Shown here: one piece after another, positions 17,531-25,795 of the stretch
How the letters are laid out: every line of letters begins with the position of its first letter
How positions within the stretch are numbered: the stretch's first letter is position 1
Origin: Ravibacter sp964559125
GTDB taxonomy: Bacteria; Bacteroidota; Bacteroidia; Cytophagales; Spirosomataceae
DNA length: 64,000 nucleotides
Assembly: GCA_964559125.1 (NCBI GenBank)
Contig: CAZLGW010000019.1
Span: forward strand, 1-64,000
Reading direction: 5' to 3'
Notes under the pieces: model-generated
The model's input: only the letters and a program-made list of their open reading frames with translations
Told to the model about the DNA's origin: nothing
The model's database searches: none
Program-made: the position numbers and the translations under genes

Positions 17531-18526
17531 ATGGGAAAATTCGTGTCCTTTGGCGAGGTTTTGATGAGGCTCAGTACGCCCGGAGCCGGCCGCTTCGAAC
17601 AAGCCCGGCAATTCAATATCACTTACGCCGGCGGCGAAGCCAACGTTTCCAGCGCCCTGGCCTACTGGGGACATAAAACAGTACATGTTACAAAATTCCC
17701 TGACACCCCTATCGGACGGGCTGCGGCGCAATACCTGCAGTTCCACGGCGTGGATATATCCGAAATCAGGTACGGTGGCGACCGTATCGCCGTATACTAT
17801 CTCGAAACAGGAGCAGCCCTGCGCCCCAGCCAGATCGTCTACGACCGCTACCACTCTTCTTTTGCGGAGCTTGATCCGGCGGAATTCGATTGGGAGGAAA
17901 TCCTGAAAGACGCTTCCTGGTTCCATTGGGCAGGAATTACCCCTGCCCTGTCGCAGGCAGCCGCAGACGCCCTCCTGGACGGGATCAGGGTGGCTAACCG
18001 GCTTGATATAACCGTTTCAGGGGATATCTTTTACCGCTCCAACCTTTGGAAGTACGGTAAGAAACCTTCTGACATCCTGCCTGCTCTTACGGAGGGTACC
18101 AACCTGGTCATAGCAAACCCGATCAACCTGAAAGATATATACGGAATAGAGTCCTCGTCGTTCGTCGATGGATGCGAAAAGTTCCGGGATGCTTTCCCTT
18201 CCGTAACCCGCGTCGTTGACACATACCGCACTTCAGTCAGCGCATCCCACAACCTGCTTCGGGCTTATCTCTGGAACGGTCAGGAAGTGCTCGAGACCAG
18301 GGATATCGATATCAACCCGATAGTAGACCGTGTAGGAGGAGGTGATGCATTCATTGCCGGGCTTATCCACGGGCTGCTAACGTTCAACGACGAACAGCGT
18401 GCGCTGGAATTCGGCGTGGCGGCGTCGGCGCTGAAACATACAATAGAAGGCGATGCGCTCATCAGCACCGAAGCTGAAGTGGAAGCAATACGCCAGGGGG
18501 AAACAACAGGGAGGATTAAAAGATAA
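17531..18526 (+). CDS. kdgK: 2-dehydro-3-deoxygluconokinase
   Basis: PfkB/ribokinase-family sugar kinase that phosphorylates 2-keto-3-deoxygluconate to KDPG. The 331-residue chain has the N-terminal substrate region VSFGEVLMRLSTPG, the glycine-rich YAGGEANVSSALAYWG and the C-terminal ATP/anion-hole motif VDRVGGGDAFIAGL with the catalytic Asp. Together with uxuA it covers mannonate to KDPG; the KDPG aldolase is not in the window. purB follows 7 bp after its stop codon, so read-through is possible. Confidence 0.93.
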   Translation: MGKFVSFGEVLMRLSTPGAGRFEQARQFNITYAGGEANVSSALAYWGHKTVHVTKFPDTPIGRAAAQYLQFHGVDISEIRYGGDRIAVYYLETGAALRPSQIVYDRYHSSFAELDPAEFDWEEILKDASWFHWAGITPALSQAAADALLDGIRVANRLDITVSGDIFYRSNLWKYGKKPSDILPALTEGTNLVIANPINLKDIYGIESSSFVDGCEKFRDAFPSVTRVVDTYRTSVSASHNLLRAYLWNGQEVLETRDIDINPIVDRVGGGDAFIAGLIHGLLTFNDEQRALEFGVAASALKHTIEGDALISTEAEVEAIRQGETTGRIKR

Positions 18527-18533
18527 GCCGTTC

Positions 18534-19886
18534 ATGCCAGCATTAAATCAACTGACTGCGATATCGCCTGTCGACGGGCGATATTACCAACAGGTCGCGG
18601 TCCTTTCTGACTATTTTTCGGAATATGCGCTCATCCGCTACCGGGTACACATCGAAGTAGAATACTTCATTGCACTCTGCCAGGTTGACCTGCCGCAACT
18701 CAGCGAGGTTGACCATTCCCTGTTTCCCAAGCTCCGGAAGGTCGTCGCCGACTTTTCAGAAGCCGATGCCACCTGGATTAAGGATAAGGAAAAAGAAACC
18801 AATCACGACGTAAAAGCCGTAGAATACTTTGTAAAAGACAAATTCGACCAATTCGGCCTCTCCGAATTCTCCGAATTCATACATTTCGGCCTTACTTCGC
18901 AGGATATTAACAACACCTCCATTCCCCTCTCCCTTAAAGACGCACTCGACAAAACGGTTTTACCGCTGTTTCGCCAGGTCCTGTTCATTTTAAGAAGGAC
19001 TGCCATCGAATGGCAGAGCATACCCATGCTGGCTTTTACGCACGGACAACCTGCTTCTCCCACAAGGGTCGGAAAGGAATTCCAGGTATTTGTCGAAAGG
19101 CTCAACAGGCAGATGGACCTTCTTTCGCAGATCCCTTCTTCAGGGAAGTTCGGCGGTGCTACAGGTAATTTTAATGCTCACCATGTAGCTTATCCTGGTA
19201 TTGACTGGATGGATTTCGGAAACCGTTTCGTCGAATCACTCGGCCTGGTACGCAGCAGGCATACGACCCAGATAGAGCACTACGACAACCTTGCTGCTAC
19301 ATCCGATGCGCTGAAACGCCTGAATACGATCCTGATCGACCTGTGCAGGGATATATGGACTTATATCTCGATGGGATATTTCAAACAGAAGATCAAGGAA
19401 GGGGAAGTCGGTTCTTCGGCCATGCCGCATAAGGTGAACCCTATCGACTTTGAAAATGCAGAAGGAAACCTGGGGGTTGCCAACGCGCTGTTCGAGCACT
19501 TTGCCGCCAAGCTACCTGTTTCAAGGATGCAGCGGGACCTGACCGATTCTACTGTCCTGCGTAACATCGGGGTCCCCGTTGCCCACCAGGTGATCGCCCT
19601 CAACTCGCTGCTGAAAGGCCTGGGGAAACTCGAGCTTCATGAAGCTGCCCTTAAGAAAGACCTGGAAGATAACTGGGCCGTAGTGGCGGAGGCCATACAG
19701 ACCATATTGCGCCGAGAAGGCTACCCTAAGCCGTACGAAGCGCTGAAAGCCCTCACCAGAACTAAAGAAAAGATCGACGAGGGCACGATCAAGCGCTTTA
19801 TAGAAGGTCTCCAGGTAAGTGACGCCGTTAAAGAGGAATTGCGCGGGATCAGCCCGTTCAATTACCTCGGAATGGTCGAAGCTTAG
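18534..19886 (+). CDS. purB: Adenylosuccinate lyase
   Basis: Catalyses two fumarate-releasing steps of purine synthesis (SAICAR to AICAR, adenylosuccinate to AMP). The 450-residue protein begins PALNQLTAISPVDGRYY, as in the E. coli-type enzymes; the ATG at 18534 matches that family start, whereas an earlier in-frame ATG lies inside kdgK. Visible signs are HFGLTSQDINNT, AFTHGQPASPT, and the flexible signature loop GSSAMPHKVNPIDFENAEGN with the catalytic Ser. It sits 7 bp behind kdgK and is followed by a CACAGAG-type hairpin. Confidence 0.97.
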   Translation: MPALNQLTAISPVDGRYYQQVAVLSDYFSEYALIRYRVHIEVEYFIALCQVDLPQLSEVDHSLFPKLRKVVADFSEADATWIKDKEKETNHDVKAVEYFVKDKFDQFGLSEFSEFIHFGLTSQDINNTSIPLSLKDALDKTVLPLFRQVLFILRRTAIEWQSIPMLAFTHGQPASPTRVGKEFQVFVERLNRQMDLLSQIPSSGKFGGATGNFNAHHVAYPGIDWMDFGNRFVESLGLVRSRHTTQIEHYDNLAATSDALKRLNTILIDLCRDIWTYISMGYFKQKIKEGEVGSSAMPHKVNPIDFENAEGNLGVANALFEHFAAKLPVSRMQRDLTDSTVLRNIGVPVAHQVIALNSLLKGLGKLELHEAALKKDLEDNWAVVAEAIQTILRREGYPKPYEALKALTRTKEKIDEGTIKRFIEGLQVSDAVKEELRGISPFNYLGMVEA

Positions 19887-19903
19887 AGCTACAAATCGGT
19901 TAT

Positions 19904-19980
19904 TACACAGAGAGCCACAGAGAATTTGCTCTACATCTCTCTCTGTGGCTCTCCTTTTTTTCTCCGCGGCCCTCTGTGTC
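19904..19980. repeat. CACAGAG-type inverted repeat after purB
   Basis: ACACAGAGAGCCACAGAG at the left pairs with CTCTCTGTGGCTCTC and with GGCCCTCTGTGT at the right, with a T-rich run between the two right-hand copies. It lies between the convergent purB and SelW-like genes, where it can act as a terminator. A second, closely similar element is at 41121-41218. Confidence 0.65.
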
Positions 19981-19988
19981 CAACTACA

Positions 19989-20264
19989 TCACCGGTCGCT
20001 GTGCCCCAGGCTTTTCCCCGGCGCTGCCACGTCTCTTATTCTCTGCTTAAGCACCTTGATATCAGGAAATCCGCCGTCCTCTTTCCTGTCCCAGATCGTA
20101 TCACTCCCGATACGGACCGAAAACTGACCGGATGTCTCCGAAGGAACCAGGGTAACACCTCCCAACTCATCAGTAAAAGTCGTCAAAAGCTCCTGGGCCA
20201 TCCAGGATGCCCTCAGAAGCCAGCCGCATTTTGGGCAATAGGTAATTGTAATAACCGGTTTCAT
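19989..20264 (-). CDS. SelW/Rdx-family thioredoxin-like protein
   Basis: A 91-residue protein of the Rdx (SelT/SelW/SelH) family. The N-terminal beta-alpha unit carries the redox motif CPKC (Cys10, Cys13) in ITYCPKCGWLLRASWMAQEL; where eukaryotic SelW has selenocysteine, this protein has Cys. The later FSVRIGSDTIWDRKEDGGFPD matches the conserved second half. It probably has a thiol-redox role in the cytosol; partners are unknown. It precedes gmk by position but reads away from gmk's start, on the same strand, 38 bp downstream of it. Confidence 0.88.
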   Translation of the reverse strand: MKPVITITYCPKCGWLLRASWMAQELLTTFTDELGGVTLVPSETSGQFSVRIGSDTIWDRKEDGGFPDIKVLKQRIRDVAAPGKSLGHSDR

Positions 20265-20302
20265 AGACTAGGACATTAGGTAGCTATCTGTATCTATTCT
20301 TT

Positions 20303-20881
20303 CTATTCTGCACTCAGGAAATCAGAAACAAGCCGCTCTGCATTCAGCAAAGCCGTATCCAGATCATCGTTTACCAGTATCACATCAAACCGGTCCTGGA
20401 AGGTCAGCTCCTCCCGTACTTTTGCCATACGCCTCTCCATCGAATCCGCAGTTTCCGTTCCTCTCGCATTCAGGCGGCGGTAGATTTCCTCTTCTTCCGA
20501 TACTTTCACAAACACCGACAATGCCCGGTCGCCAAACGCTTCCTTCAGCTTCAGTCCTCCCTTCACATCGACATCAAATACCACATCTCTGCCGCTTTCC
20601 CATAAACGTTCGATTTCTGACCGCAGGGTGCCGTAAAAGTTATCGGTGTAAACTTCTTCCCACTCGGCAAACTCGCCGTTTTCTATCTTTTGGCGGAATT
20701 CTCCGGGAGAAAGAAAGTAATAATCCTTCCCGTTCACTTCATGCGGTCGCGGAACCCTGGTGCAGGCGGAAATCGAAAATGCCAGTCTGTCATGAAATAC
20801 CTTTAGAAGGTGCCGGACTAAAGTGGTCTTTCCGGAACCTGAAGGAGCCGAGAAAATGATCAATTTACCTGGAGACGACAC
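20303..20881 (-). CDS. gmk: Guanylate kinase
   Basis: Phosphorylates GMP to GDP. The 192-residue protein has the P-loop APSGSGKTT at residues 12-20, the GMP-binding region SACTRVPRPHEVNGKDYYF, EWEEVYTDNFYGT, and the lid/Walker B-like VVFDVDVKGGLKLKE. Length is normal. It lies downstream of the anti-sigma gene on the same strand with a 40-bp gap, so it may share a transcript with that sigma/anti-sigma pair. Confidence 0.97.
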   Translation of the reverse strand: MSSPGKLIIFSAPSGSGKTTLVRHLLKVFHDRLAFSISACTRVPRPHEVNGKDYYFLSPGEFRQKIENGEFAEWEEVYTDNFYGTLRSEIERLWESGRDVVFDVDVKGGLKLKEAFGDRALSVFVKVSEEEEIYRRLNARGTETADSMERRMAKVREELTFQDRFDVILVNDDLDTALLNAERLVSDFLSAE

Positions 20882-20921
20882 AAGGGGGAAGAGAAAGGAA
20901 AAATGAACAGTAGCGAAAAAT

Positions 20922-21209
20922 TTAAAAGAGGTCGAGCTTGAGTTTGATCGTATTGATCAGGTTTTCGGGGCAGGTCTTGCGTTCAAGCTTGTTGCAGAGA
21001 GATTCTTTAATGCATTTGACCAGGTGGTATTCATTGATACATGGCATACAGACATCCATATTATCCCTGAAATGATTCTTTTCTTCCTCGGTAGCCTCGC
21101 CGTCCAGAATGGCCTGGATCATTCTCATGCACCTTTCGTGATTCTCGCATGATGTTTTTATCCCTGCCTTATTCCCTGCATCAACCGAACTGTTGGACAT
21201 CATATCCAT
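20922..21209 (-). CDS. Putative zinc-binding anti-sigma factor
   Basis: A 95-residue cysteine-rich protein. The segment NHFRDNMDVCMPC gives the H-x(n)-C-x-x-C arrangement of zinc-binding anti-sigma (ZAS/zf-HC2) domains, preceded by a Cys/His-containing helix (CENHERCMRMIQAILDGEA). It has no membrane segment, so it would be a soluble anti-sigma. It lies 80 bp downstream of an RpoE-type sigma gene on the same strand, which is the usual pairing. Which of the N-terminal Met codons (21209, 21203, 21200) is used is unclear. Confidence 0.75.
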   Translation of the reverse strand: MDMMSNSSVDAGNKAGIKTSCENHERCMRMIQAILDGEATEEEKNHFRDNMDVCMPCINEYHLVKCIKESLCNKLERKTCPENLINTIKLKLDLF

Positions 21210-21289
21210 CTATAACACTGTTTACAAAACTGAAAATCTATACTCACGCTGATAGATAAACCCTGATACCCTACAAAAAAGTTTCATCA

Positions 21290-21886
21290 TCAGGTATCAT
21301 ATCCCATCGAAGTCGCATAATTTTTCAGTTTCTCCTTCAGCAGGTTACGGGCGCGGTGTAATCTTGAACGCACAGTACCGATGGGAATATCGAGAATCTT
21401 GGCCATTTCCTCGTAGGTAAAGCCTTCAATATCGCAGATAATAATAACGGTTCTGAAGTCTACCGGGAGGGAATTAAGGGCATTGGCAACTTCGTCGCCG
21501 ATCATATCCTGGACGGTATGCGCCCTCAGGTCGACGGTTTGCTGGACCTCCCCTCCTTCTTCAGAATTATAGGTAGTTTCGATCTCCTGGTAATCCACTT
21601 TGGCAGGCTCCTTGCTTCGCTTCCGGTAATCGTTGATGAAACTGTTCTTCAATATCCGGAACAACCACGCTTTGGCATTCGTCCCCTGCTCAAATGAAGA
21701 AATAAACCTGAACGCCTTCAGATAGGTATCCTGTACAAGATCGTGTGCGTCGTCCTCGTCCATCGTCAACCGGAACGCAAAGTTGTACATGGAGTCTATA
21801 TGCGGCAGAAACTCCTTGTTGAATATATGGTAACGTTGATCGTCCGTTGATTCCTCTTTCACTATTTTTGACATGGCTACTGGCAT
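21290..21886 (-). CDS. RpoE/SigH-type ECF sigma factor
   Basis: A 198-residue sigma factor. Region 2 reads MYNFAFRLTMDEDDAHDLVQDTYLKAF with KAWLFRILKNSFINDYRK; region 4 reads LPVDFRTVIIICDIEGFTYEEMAKIL and IPIGTVRSRLHRARNLLKEKL. The ATG at 21886 is preferred because AGAAGG lies just upstream; ATGs at 21931 and 21874 are alternatives. The soluble zinc anti-sigma gene follows. This group in Bacteroidota is usually stress-responsive rather than nutrient-linked; the signal here is unknown. Confidence 0.92.
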   Translation of the reverse strand: MPVAMSKIVKEESTDDQRYHIFNKEFLPHIDSMYNFAFRLTMDEDDAHDLVQDTYLKAFRFISSFEQGTNAKAWLFRILKNSFINDYRKRSKEPAKVDYQEIETTYNSEEGGEVQQTVDLRAHTVQDMIGDEVANALNSLPVDFRTVIIICDIEGFTYEEMAKILDIPIGTVRSRLHRARNLLKEKLKNYATSMGYDT

Positions 21887-22074
21887 AATCCTTCTCTGTT
21901 TTAGCGTACCGGTCAATAAACCGGTATTCAATTTCTAAAACGTCAAACCCGTCCAAACAATTGCCTCTCACAAATCCAGGTTAAAACGCTAAACTAATAA
22001 ATGTCTCTAAAAAATCCGAACCAGGGAAGCTTTTCAGACAATTTGTCAGGGAGTCGGCAACCGGTAGCTTTTAC

Positions 22075-23166
22075 TCACTTTAGTCTTTTTCGGATAGCGG
22101 CGACATACTCAGGAGTTACGTCCAGCACTTTACAAATCACCCCGATCGAAAAACCTTCTAATATCATATTGCGGACGGCTTTTTCCGATTGGGCCGCGAG
22201 GATTTTCCAAGTCTTCTCTTCCGCTAGTTTCTCTGCTTTTGCTTCCGCCAGTTTCTCTGCTTTCGCTTCCGCAAGTTTCTCTGCTTTCGCTTCCGCAAGC
22301 TTCTCTGCTTTCGCTTCCGCAAGCTTCTCTGCTTTTGCTTCCGCAAGCTTCTCTGCTTTTGCTTCTGCCAGTTTCTCGGCCATTTCACCTGCCAGTTTCT
22401 CAGCTTTTTCCACTACCAATTCCTGTGCTAACTTCTCCGCAGCAAAAGCAACCGCATTCTTATAGTCGAACTCTATCTGTGCCTTTGATTGATACAACAT
22501 ACGCTCTTCCTTGGTTAGATTGGCAATTTCAGCTATCCTAAATACTTTCTGGAAGACTTTCTTCCTTAAAAATACCGGAATCTTGTTCAACCGGCTTAAG
22601 TTCTTCAATAGAAACAACCACCGGTCCAGATCGGTTTCGAGTTGGTCTTCTGTCTTTGTAAATTTAGGCAATTCAATAAATTTAAATTCAAGCTTATCGT
22701 AAAAAACTTGCCCTGTCTGCCTGTCCATTAAGCAATAATCATGCAGATATCCGTTGCCGCTTCCTTTCAAATCAAACTCAAGGAGAACAATCAGATATAC
22801 TTCTTTGAGGGCATAATCCCAACTACCTTTCCCTTTCGGCAATTGCTCGCTGATTACACGCGAGGCATAGAAAACTCCCCGTTCTTTCAGATAATGCTGT
22901 TCGGCCCGCTGCATTTCCACCAGAAATTGCTCCCCTTCGTCTCCTATACAAAGCAGGTCTAAACATATTTTTTTGTCCCCCTTACCTTCACCGTATTTCT
23001 CGGTGGGTTTGAAAGTGAGGTTGCGGATTACCTTTTTTCCCTTGAATAGCTGGTTCAGAAAGTCGATCAGAATTTCTTTATTCGGCTCGCTGCCAAACAG
23101 TTTCTTAAATCCGAAGTCTGATAAAGGATCAATAAACCTCGCCGGTTGCGCGGCAAATGAAAGCAT
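22075..23166 (-). CDS. Rpn-family recombination-promoting nuclease/putative transposase
   Basis: A 363-residue PD-(D/E)XK nuclease of the Rpn family. The N-terminal half starts FIDPLSDFGFKKLFGSE and contains the catalytic-type strand GEQFLVEMQ (Glu84-x-Gln86). Residues 255-318 are eight 8-residue units, mostly AEKLAEAK, predicted to form a long charged helix or coiled coil. The C-terminus IGVICKVLDVTPEYVAAIRKRL looks like a small DNA-binding helix pair. No flanking inverted repeats were seen. It sits where pbp2/rodA often follow mreD in related genomes. Members of this family are scattered and mobile; its activity here is untested. Confidence 0.9.
   Translation of the reverse strand: MLSFAAQPARFIDPLSDFGFKKLFGSEPNKEILIDFLNQLFKGKKVIRNLTFKPTEKYGEGKGDKKICLDLLCIGDEGEQFLVEMQRAEQHYLKERGVFYASRVISEQLPKGKGSWDYALKEVYLIVLLEFDLKGSGNGYLHDYCLMDRQTGQVFYDKLEFKFIELPKFTKTEDQLETDLDRWLFLLKNLSRLNKIPVFLRKKVFQKVFRIAEIANLTKEERMLYQSKAQIEFDYKNAVAFAAEKLAQELVVEKAEKLAGEMAEKLAEAKAEKLAEAKAEKLAEAKAEKLAEAKAEKLAEAKAEKLAEAKAEKLAEEKTWKILAAQSEKAVRNMILEGFSIGVICKVLDVTPEYVAAIRKRLK
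22213..22404 (-). repeat. Eight in-frame 24-bp tandem repeats in the Rpn-family gene
   Basis: Eight near-identical 24-bp units encode AEKLAGEM, then six copies of AEKLAEAK, then AEKLAEEK. The unit length is a multiple of three, so slippage would change protein length without a frameshift. Confidence 0.9.
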
Positions 23167-23243
23167 AGTATTCCAGATGTTTTGTATAGTATAAAAGATA
23201 GTACGATGCGAAGATAGGAAGAGTCGGAGTGAAAGTCAACACC

Positions 23244-23747
23244 CTAATCCCTCGCAAACGACTGCCACAGCAGGATCCCGAGCATAGTGTAAACACTGCT
23301 TGCAGCTATCCGTATGAGCGTATGCACGATCAGGTTGAAGGAATTGGCCTCTATGAGGAAAAGCGCTGCCGAGTGTATAAAAACCAGCGGAAAGAAAATG
23401 GAGATAAACTGCACCAGCCCGAGACGCCTGAGCGTAAGACTCACGAGTTCCTCTCCTGTCTGCCTTACCTGGCGCTCCAGCAGGAAACTTCGCAGGTACG
23501 CTACCAACACCGTAGCAGAGGCATGGAGCCCGAGTGTATTGGTAAACATATCCAGGAGCAGGCCGCAGAAAAAAGCGATGAGCAGGTAAAGCGACTTATC
23601 CAGTTCAGTAGGTAAAACCAGGACCGCACCTATATATAAGAAGCAGAAGGCATAATTCAGAAAAATGAGGTTCCTCAGTAGCAGGACCTGTACCGCCAGA
23701 CAAAACAACAATCCGAAAACATAATATAGTATATTTCTCAGGCTCAT
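23244..23747 (-). CDS. mreD: Rod shape-determining protein MreD
   Basis: A 167-residue inner-membrane protein with about five hydrophobic segments and few other features, matching MreD in size and context. The segment FCGLLLDMFTNTLGLHA resembles the conserved loop of the family. It lies 2 bp downstream of mreC, indicating translational coupling in an mreB-mreC-mreD operon. It helps position the elongation machinery for peptidoglycan synthesis. Confidence 0.88.
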   Translation of the reverse strand: MSLRNILYYVFGLLFCLAVQVLLLRNLIFLNYAFCFLYIGAVLVLPTELDKSLYLLIAFFCGLLLDMFTNTLGLHASATVLVAYLRSFLLERQVRQTGEELVSLTLRRLGLVQFISIFFPLVFIHSAALFLIEANSFNLIVHTLIRIAASSVYTMLGILLWQSFARD

Positions 23748-23749
23748 GC

Positions 23750-24583
23750 TTATTTGTCAGAATTTTCTATCAGGTTCTCCATATCCTCCAGCAGGTGGTT
23801 CCTGATCACGTAAACGTATCCGAGTGTATGAAAGTCGGTCGACAGCTTAAGATCGATATCATAGGTCGTTTCACTTTCCGGCGACCGGATCTCCCTGACC
23901 GTACCGATCATAATACCCGGAGGGAATACCGGGTTATAACCCGAGGTAAAGGCTGTATCTCCTTTTTCTACCTTCTTAAAACGCGATATATCCAGAAGTC
24001 TTACCTCATCGGCATTTTTCCCGGCCCATACTACCGTCCCGATCTCTCCGCTTTTCGGAAGCTCAGTCGAAACCATAAACCGGCTGTGAAGGATAGATGT
24101 TACGACCGACATACTGGCAGAGCAATACTGCACCTTCCCGACCACACCGGTGGCCGAGATCACGCCCATTCCCGGAGCAATGCCATCGAGGGTACCTTTG
24201 TCTATCGTAAGATAATTATTAGTCATCTGGGTCTGGACGTCGATTACTTTTGCCAGGGTATACTGGTACCTGGAAGCAAATGTCGAATCGGGAAGGTATC
24301 CGGCGGGGGCTTTGGGCGGGTCCTCCTGCAGCAGCCGGGTAAGCTGCTCATTGAGCCGTACGTTCTCTTCAGCAAGCTGCCTGTTGACCTCCCTCAGACC
24401 GACATACTCTTTGAAGGAATTCGCCAGCCCGAGGATAGACGCGACATACCAGTTCGATGTGTTGAAATAACGCACACCCCAGGAAGAACTACTTCCCACC
24501 AGCATACGAAAGCAAAGTACCTCCAGTAAAACGAATAAAATAAAGCTCCGGTGCCTGGAGATAAACTCAAATAATTGTGACAT
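23750..24583 (-). CDS. mreC: Rod shape-determining protein MreC
   Basis: A 277-residue bitopic protein: an N-terminal membrane helix (residues about 12-30), a coiled coil (about 60-88, REVNRQLAEENVRLNEQL), then the periplasmic beta-domain with YLTIDKGTLDGIAPGMGV and VGKVQYCSASMSVVTSI. It links the cytoplasmic MreB filaments to the peptidoglycan synthases. It follows mreB after 25 bp and precedes mreD by 2 bp. Confidence 0.95.
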   Translation of the reverse strand: MSQLFEFISRHRSFILFVLLEVLCFRMLVGSSSSWGVRYFNTSNWYVASILGLANSFKEYVGLREVNRQLAEENVRLNEQLTRLLQEDPPKAPAGYLPDSTFASRYQYTLAKVIDVQTQMTNNYLTIDKGTLDGIAPGMGVISATGVVGKVQYCSASMSVVTSILHSRFMVSTELPKSGEIGTVVWAGKNADEVRLLDISRFKKVEKGDTAFTSGYNPVFPPGIMIGTVREIRSPESETTYDIDLKLSTDFHTLGYVYVIRNHLLEDMENLIENSDK

Positions 24584-24608
24584 TGAACGGCTGGTCCCCG
24601 GACCGTCG

Positions 24609-25634
24609 TCAGGTCATAAGAACCGGTTTATACAATTCTAGGTTCTTCAACACTTCGCCTGTACCCCGGACTACGGCCTTCAAAGGTTCGTCAGCCACGT
24701 GTACGGGCAGCTTGGTCTTGGCGCCGATCCTCTTCGCTAAACCATGAATAAGCGCCCCTCCACCCGTCAGGTAGATGCCGTTTTTATAAATATCGGCTGA
24801 AAGCTCGGGCGGTGAGATCTCCAGGGCTTTCATGACAGCTTCCTCTATTTTCGAAATAGACTTATCAAGAGAATAAGCAATTTCACTGTATCCTACCTTT
24901 ATTTCCTTGGGAATACCCGTCATCAGGTCCCTTCCGCGGATTTCATAGTCTGCGGGCGGGTTCTCAAGCTCAGGCAGGGCGGAGCCGATAGACATCTTGA
25001 TCATCTCTGCAGACCTCTCTCCTATCAGCAGGTTATGCTCCCGACGCATGTAATCCACGATATCACGGGTAAAAACATCTCCTGCAATACGCGCAGACTG
25101 CTCACAGACGATACCGGAAAGCGCTATTACCGCAATTTCGGTAGTACCTCCGCCGATATCAACGATCATGACCCCGTTAGGCTGCGTAATGTCGATCCCA
25201 ATCCCAATAGCTGCTGCAATAGGCTCATGAACCATATAAACCTCTTTAGCGCCTGCATGATCGCAGGAGTCCTTTACCGCACGCTTCTCCACTTCTGTAA
25301 TCCCGGAGGGGATACAGACCACCATACGGTGCGAAGGCGAAAAGAAACGGCTTCCCGAACCGATCATTTTGATCATTCCGCGGATCATCATCTCGGCAGC
25401 TGTAAAGTCGGCAATAACCCCATCACGCAACGGCCTGATCGTCTTGATATTTTCATTGGTTTTTTCATGCATCTGCATGGCTTTATGACCAATAGCCAAT
25501 ATCTTGCCGCTCATCTTATCAATAGCAATGATCGACGGCTCGTCAACAACAATTTCGTCTTTATGTATAATCAGGGTATTGGCGGTACCCAAATCTATGG
25601 CAATATCACTCGTCAAAAAATCAAATAACCCCAT
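24609..25634 (-). CDS. mreB: Rod shape-determining protein MreB
   Basis: Bacterial actin homologue of 341 residues that directs cylindrical wall growth. Actin-fold ATP-binding signatures are visible: IAIDLGTANTLI (phosphate 1), MIVDIGGGTTEIAV (phosphate 2) and IYLTGGGALIHGL (adenosine). It is the first gene of mreBCD, with a predicted promoter 42 bp upstream. The divergent GH3 gene begins 161 bp away. Confidence 0.98.
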   Translation of the reverse strand: MGLFDFLTSDIAIDLGTANTLIIHKDEIVVDEPSIIAIDKMSGKILAIGHKAMQMHEKTNENIKTIRPLRDGVIADFTAAEMMIRGMIKMIGSGSRFFSPSHRMVVCIPSGITEVEKRAVKDSCDHAGAKEVYMVHEPIAAAIGIGIDITQPNGVMIVDIGGGTTEIAVIALSGIVCEQSARIAGDVFTRDIVDYMRREHNLLIGERSAEMIKMSIGSALPELENPPADYEIRGRDLMTGIPKEIKVGYSEIAYSLDKSISKIEEAVMKALEISPPELSADIYKNGIYLTGGGALIHGLAKRIGAKTKLPVHVADEPLKAVVRGTGEVLKNLELYKPVLMT

Positions 25635-25675
25635 CCTTAAGTCCTATTGTGCTTTTCTTTTTCTGTTATGGTTTG

Positions 25676-25705
25676 CAAAAATAAAGATAAATACCTACAA
25701 TCAAA
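25676..25705 (-). promoter_or_regulatory. mreBCD promoter
   Basis: On the minus strand, TTTG (25705-25702) and TATTTTTG (25683-25676) are separated by 18 bp, close to the Bacteroidota -33/-7 pattern. They precede the mreB start by about 41 bp. Confidence 0.55.
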
Positions 25706-25783
25706 GGGTATTTTTTGAATTCGGATAATCTTTAATACTTTTTTAAGAAGTTGCGCTTTTAAGCCTATTTGCCAAATAGTATT

Positions 25784-25791
25784 TAACTTTG
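25784..25791 (+). promoter_or_regulatory. GH3-gene promoter, -7 box, nearly leaderless
   Basis: TAACTTTG fits TAnnTTTG and ends only 4 bp before the ATG at 25796. Transcription would start at or next to the start codon. No clear -33 box. Confidence 0.5.
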
Positions 25792-25795
25792 CAGC

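Noticed and set aside
22213..22404. Regular 24-bp repeats that might look like a CRISPR array
   Set aside because: The units are contiguous with no spacers and lie in frame inside a coding gene; the long plus-strand frame over them (22001-22465) is only their antisense shadow.
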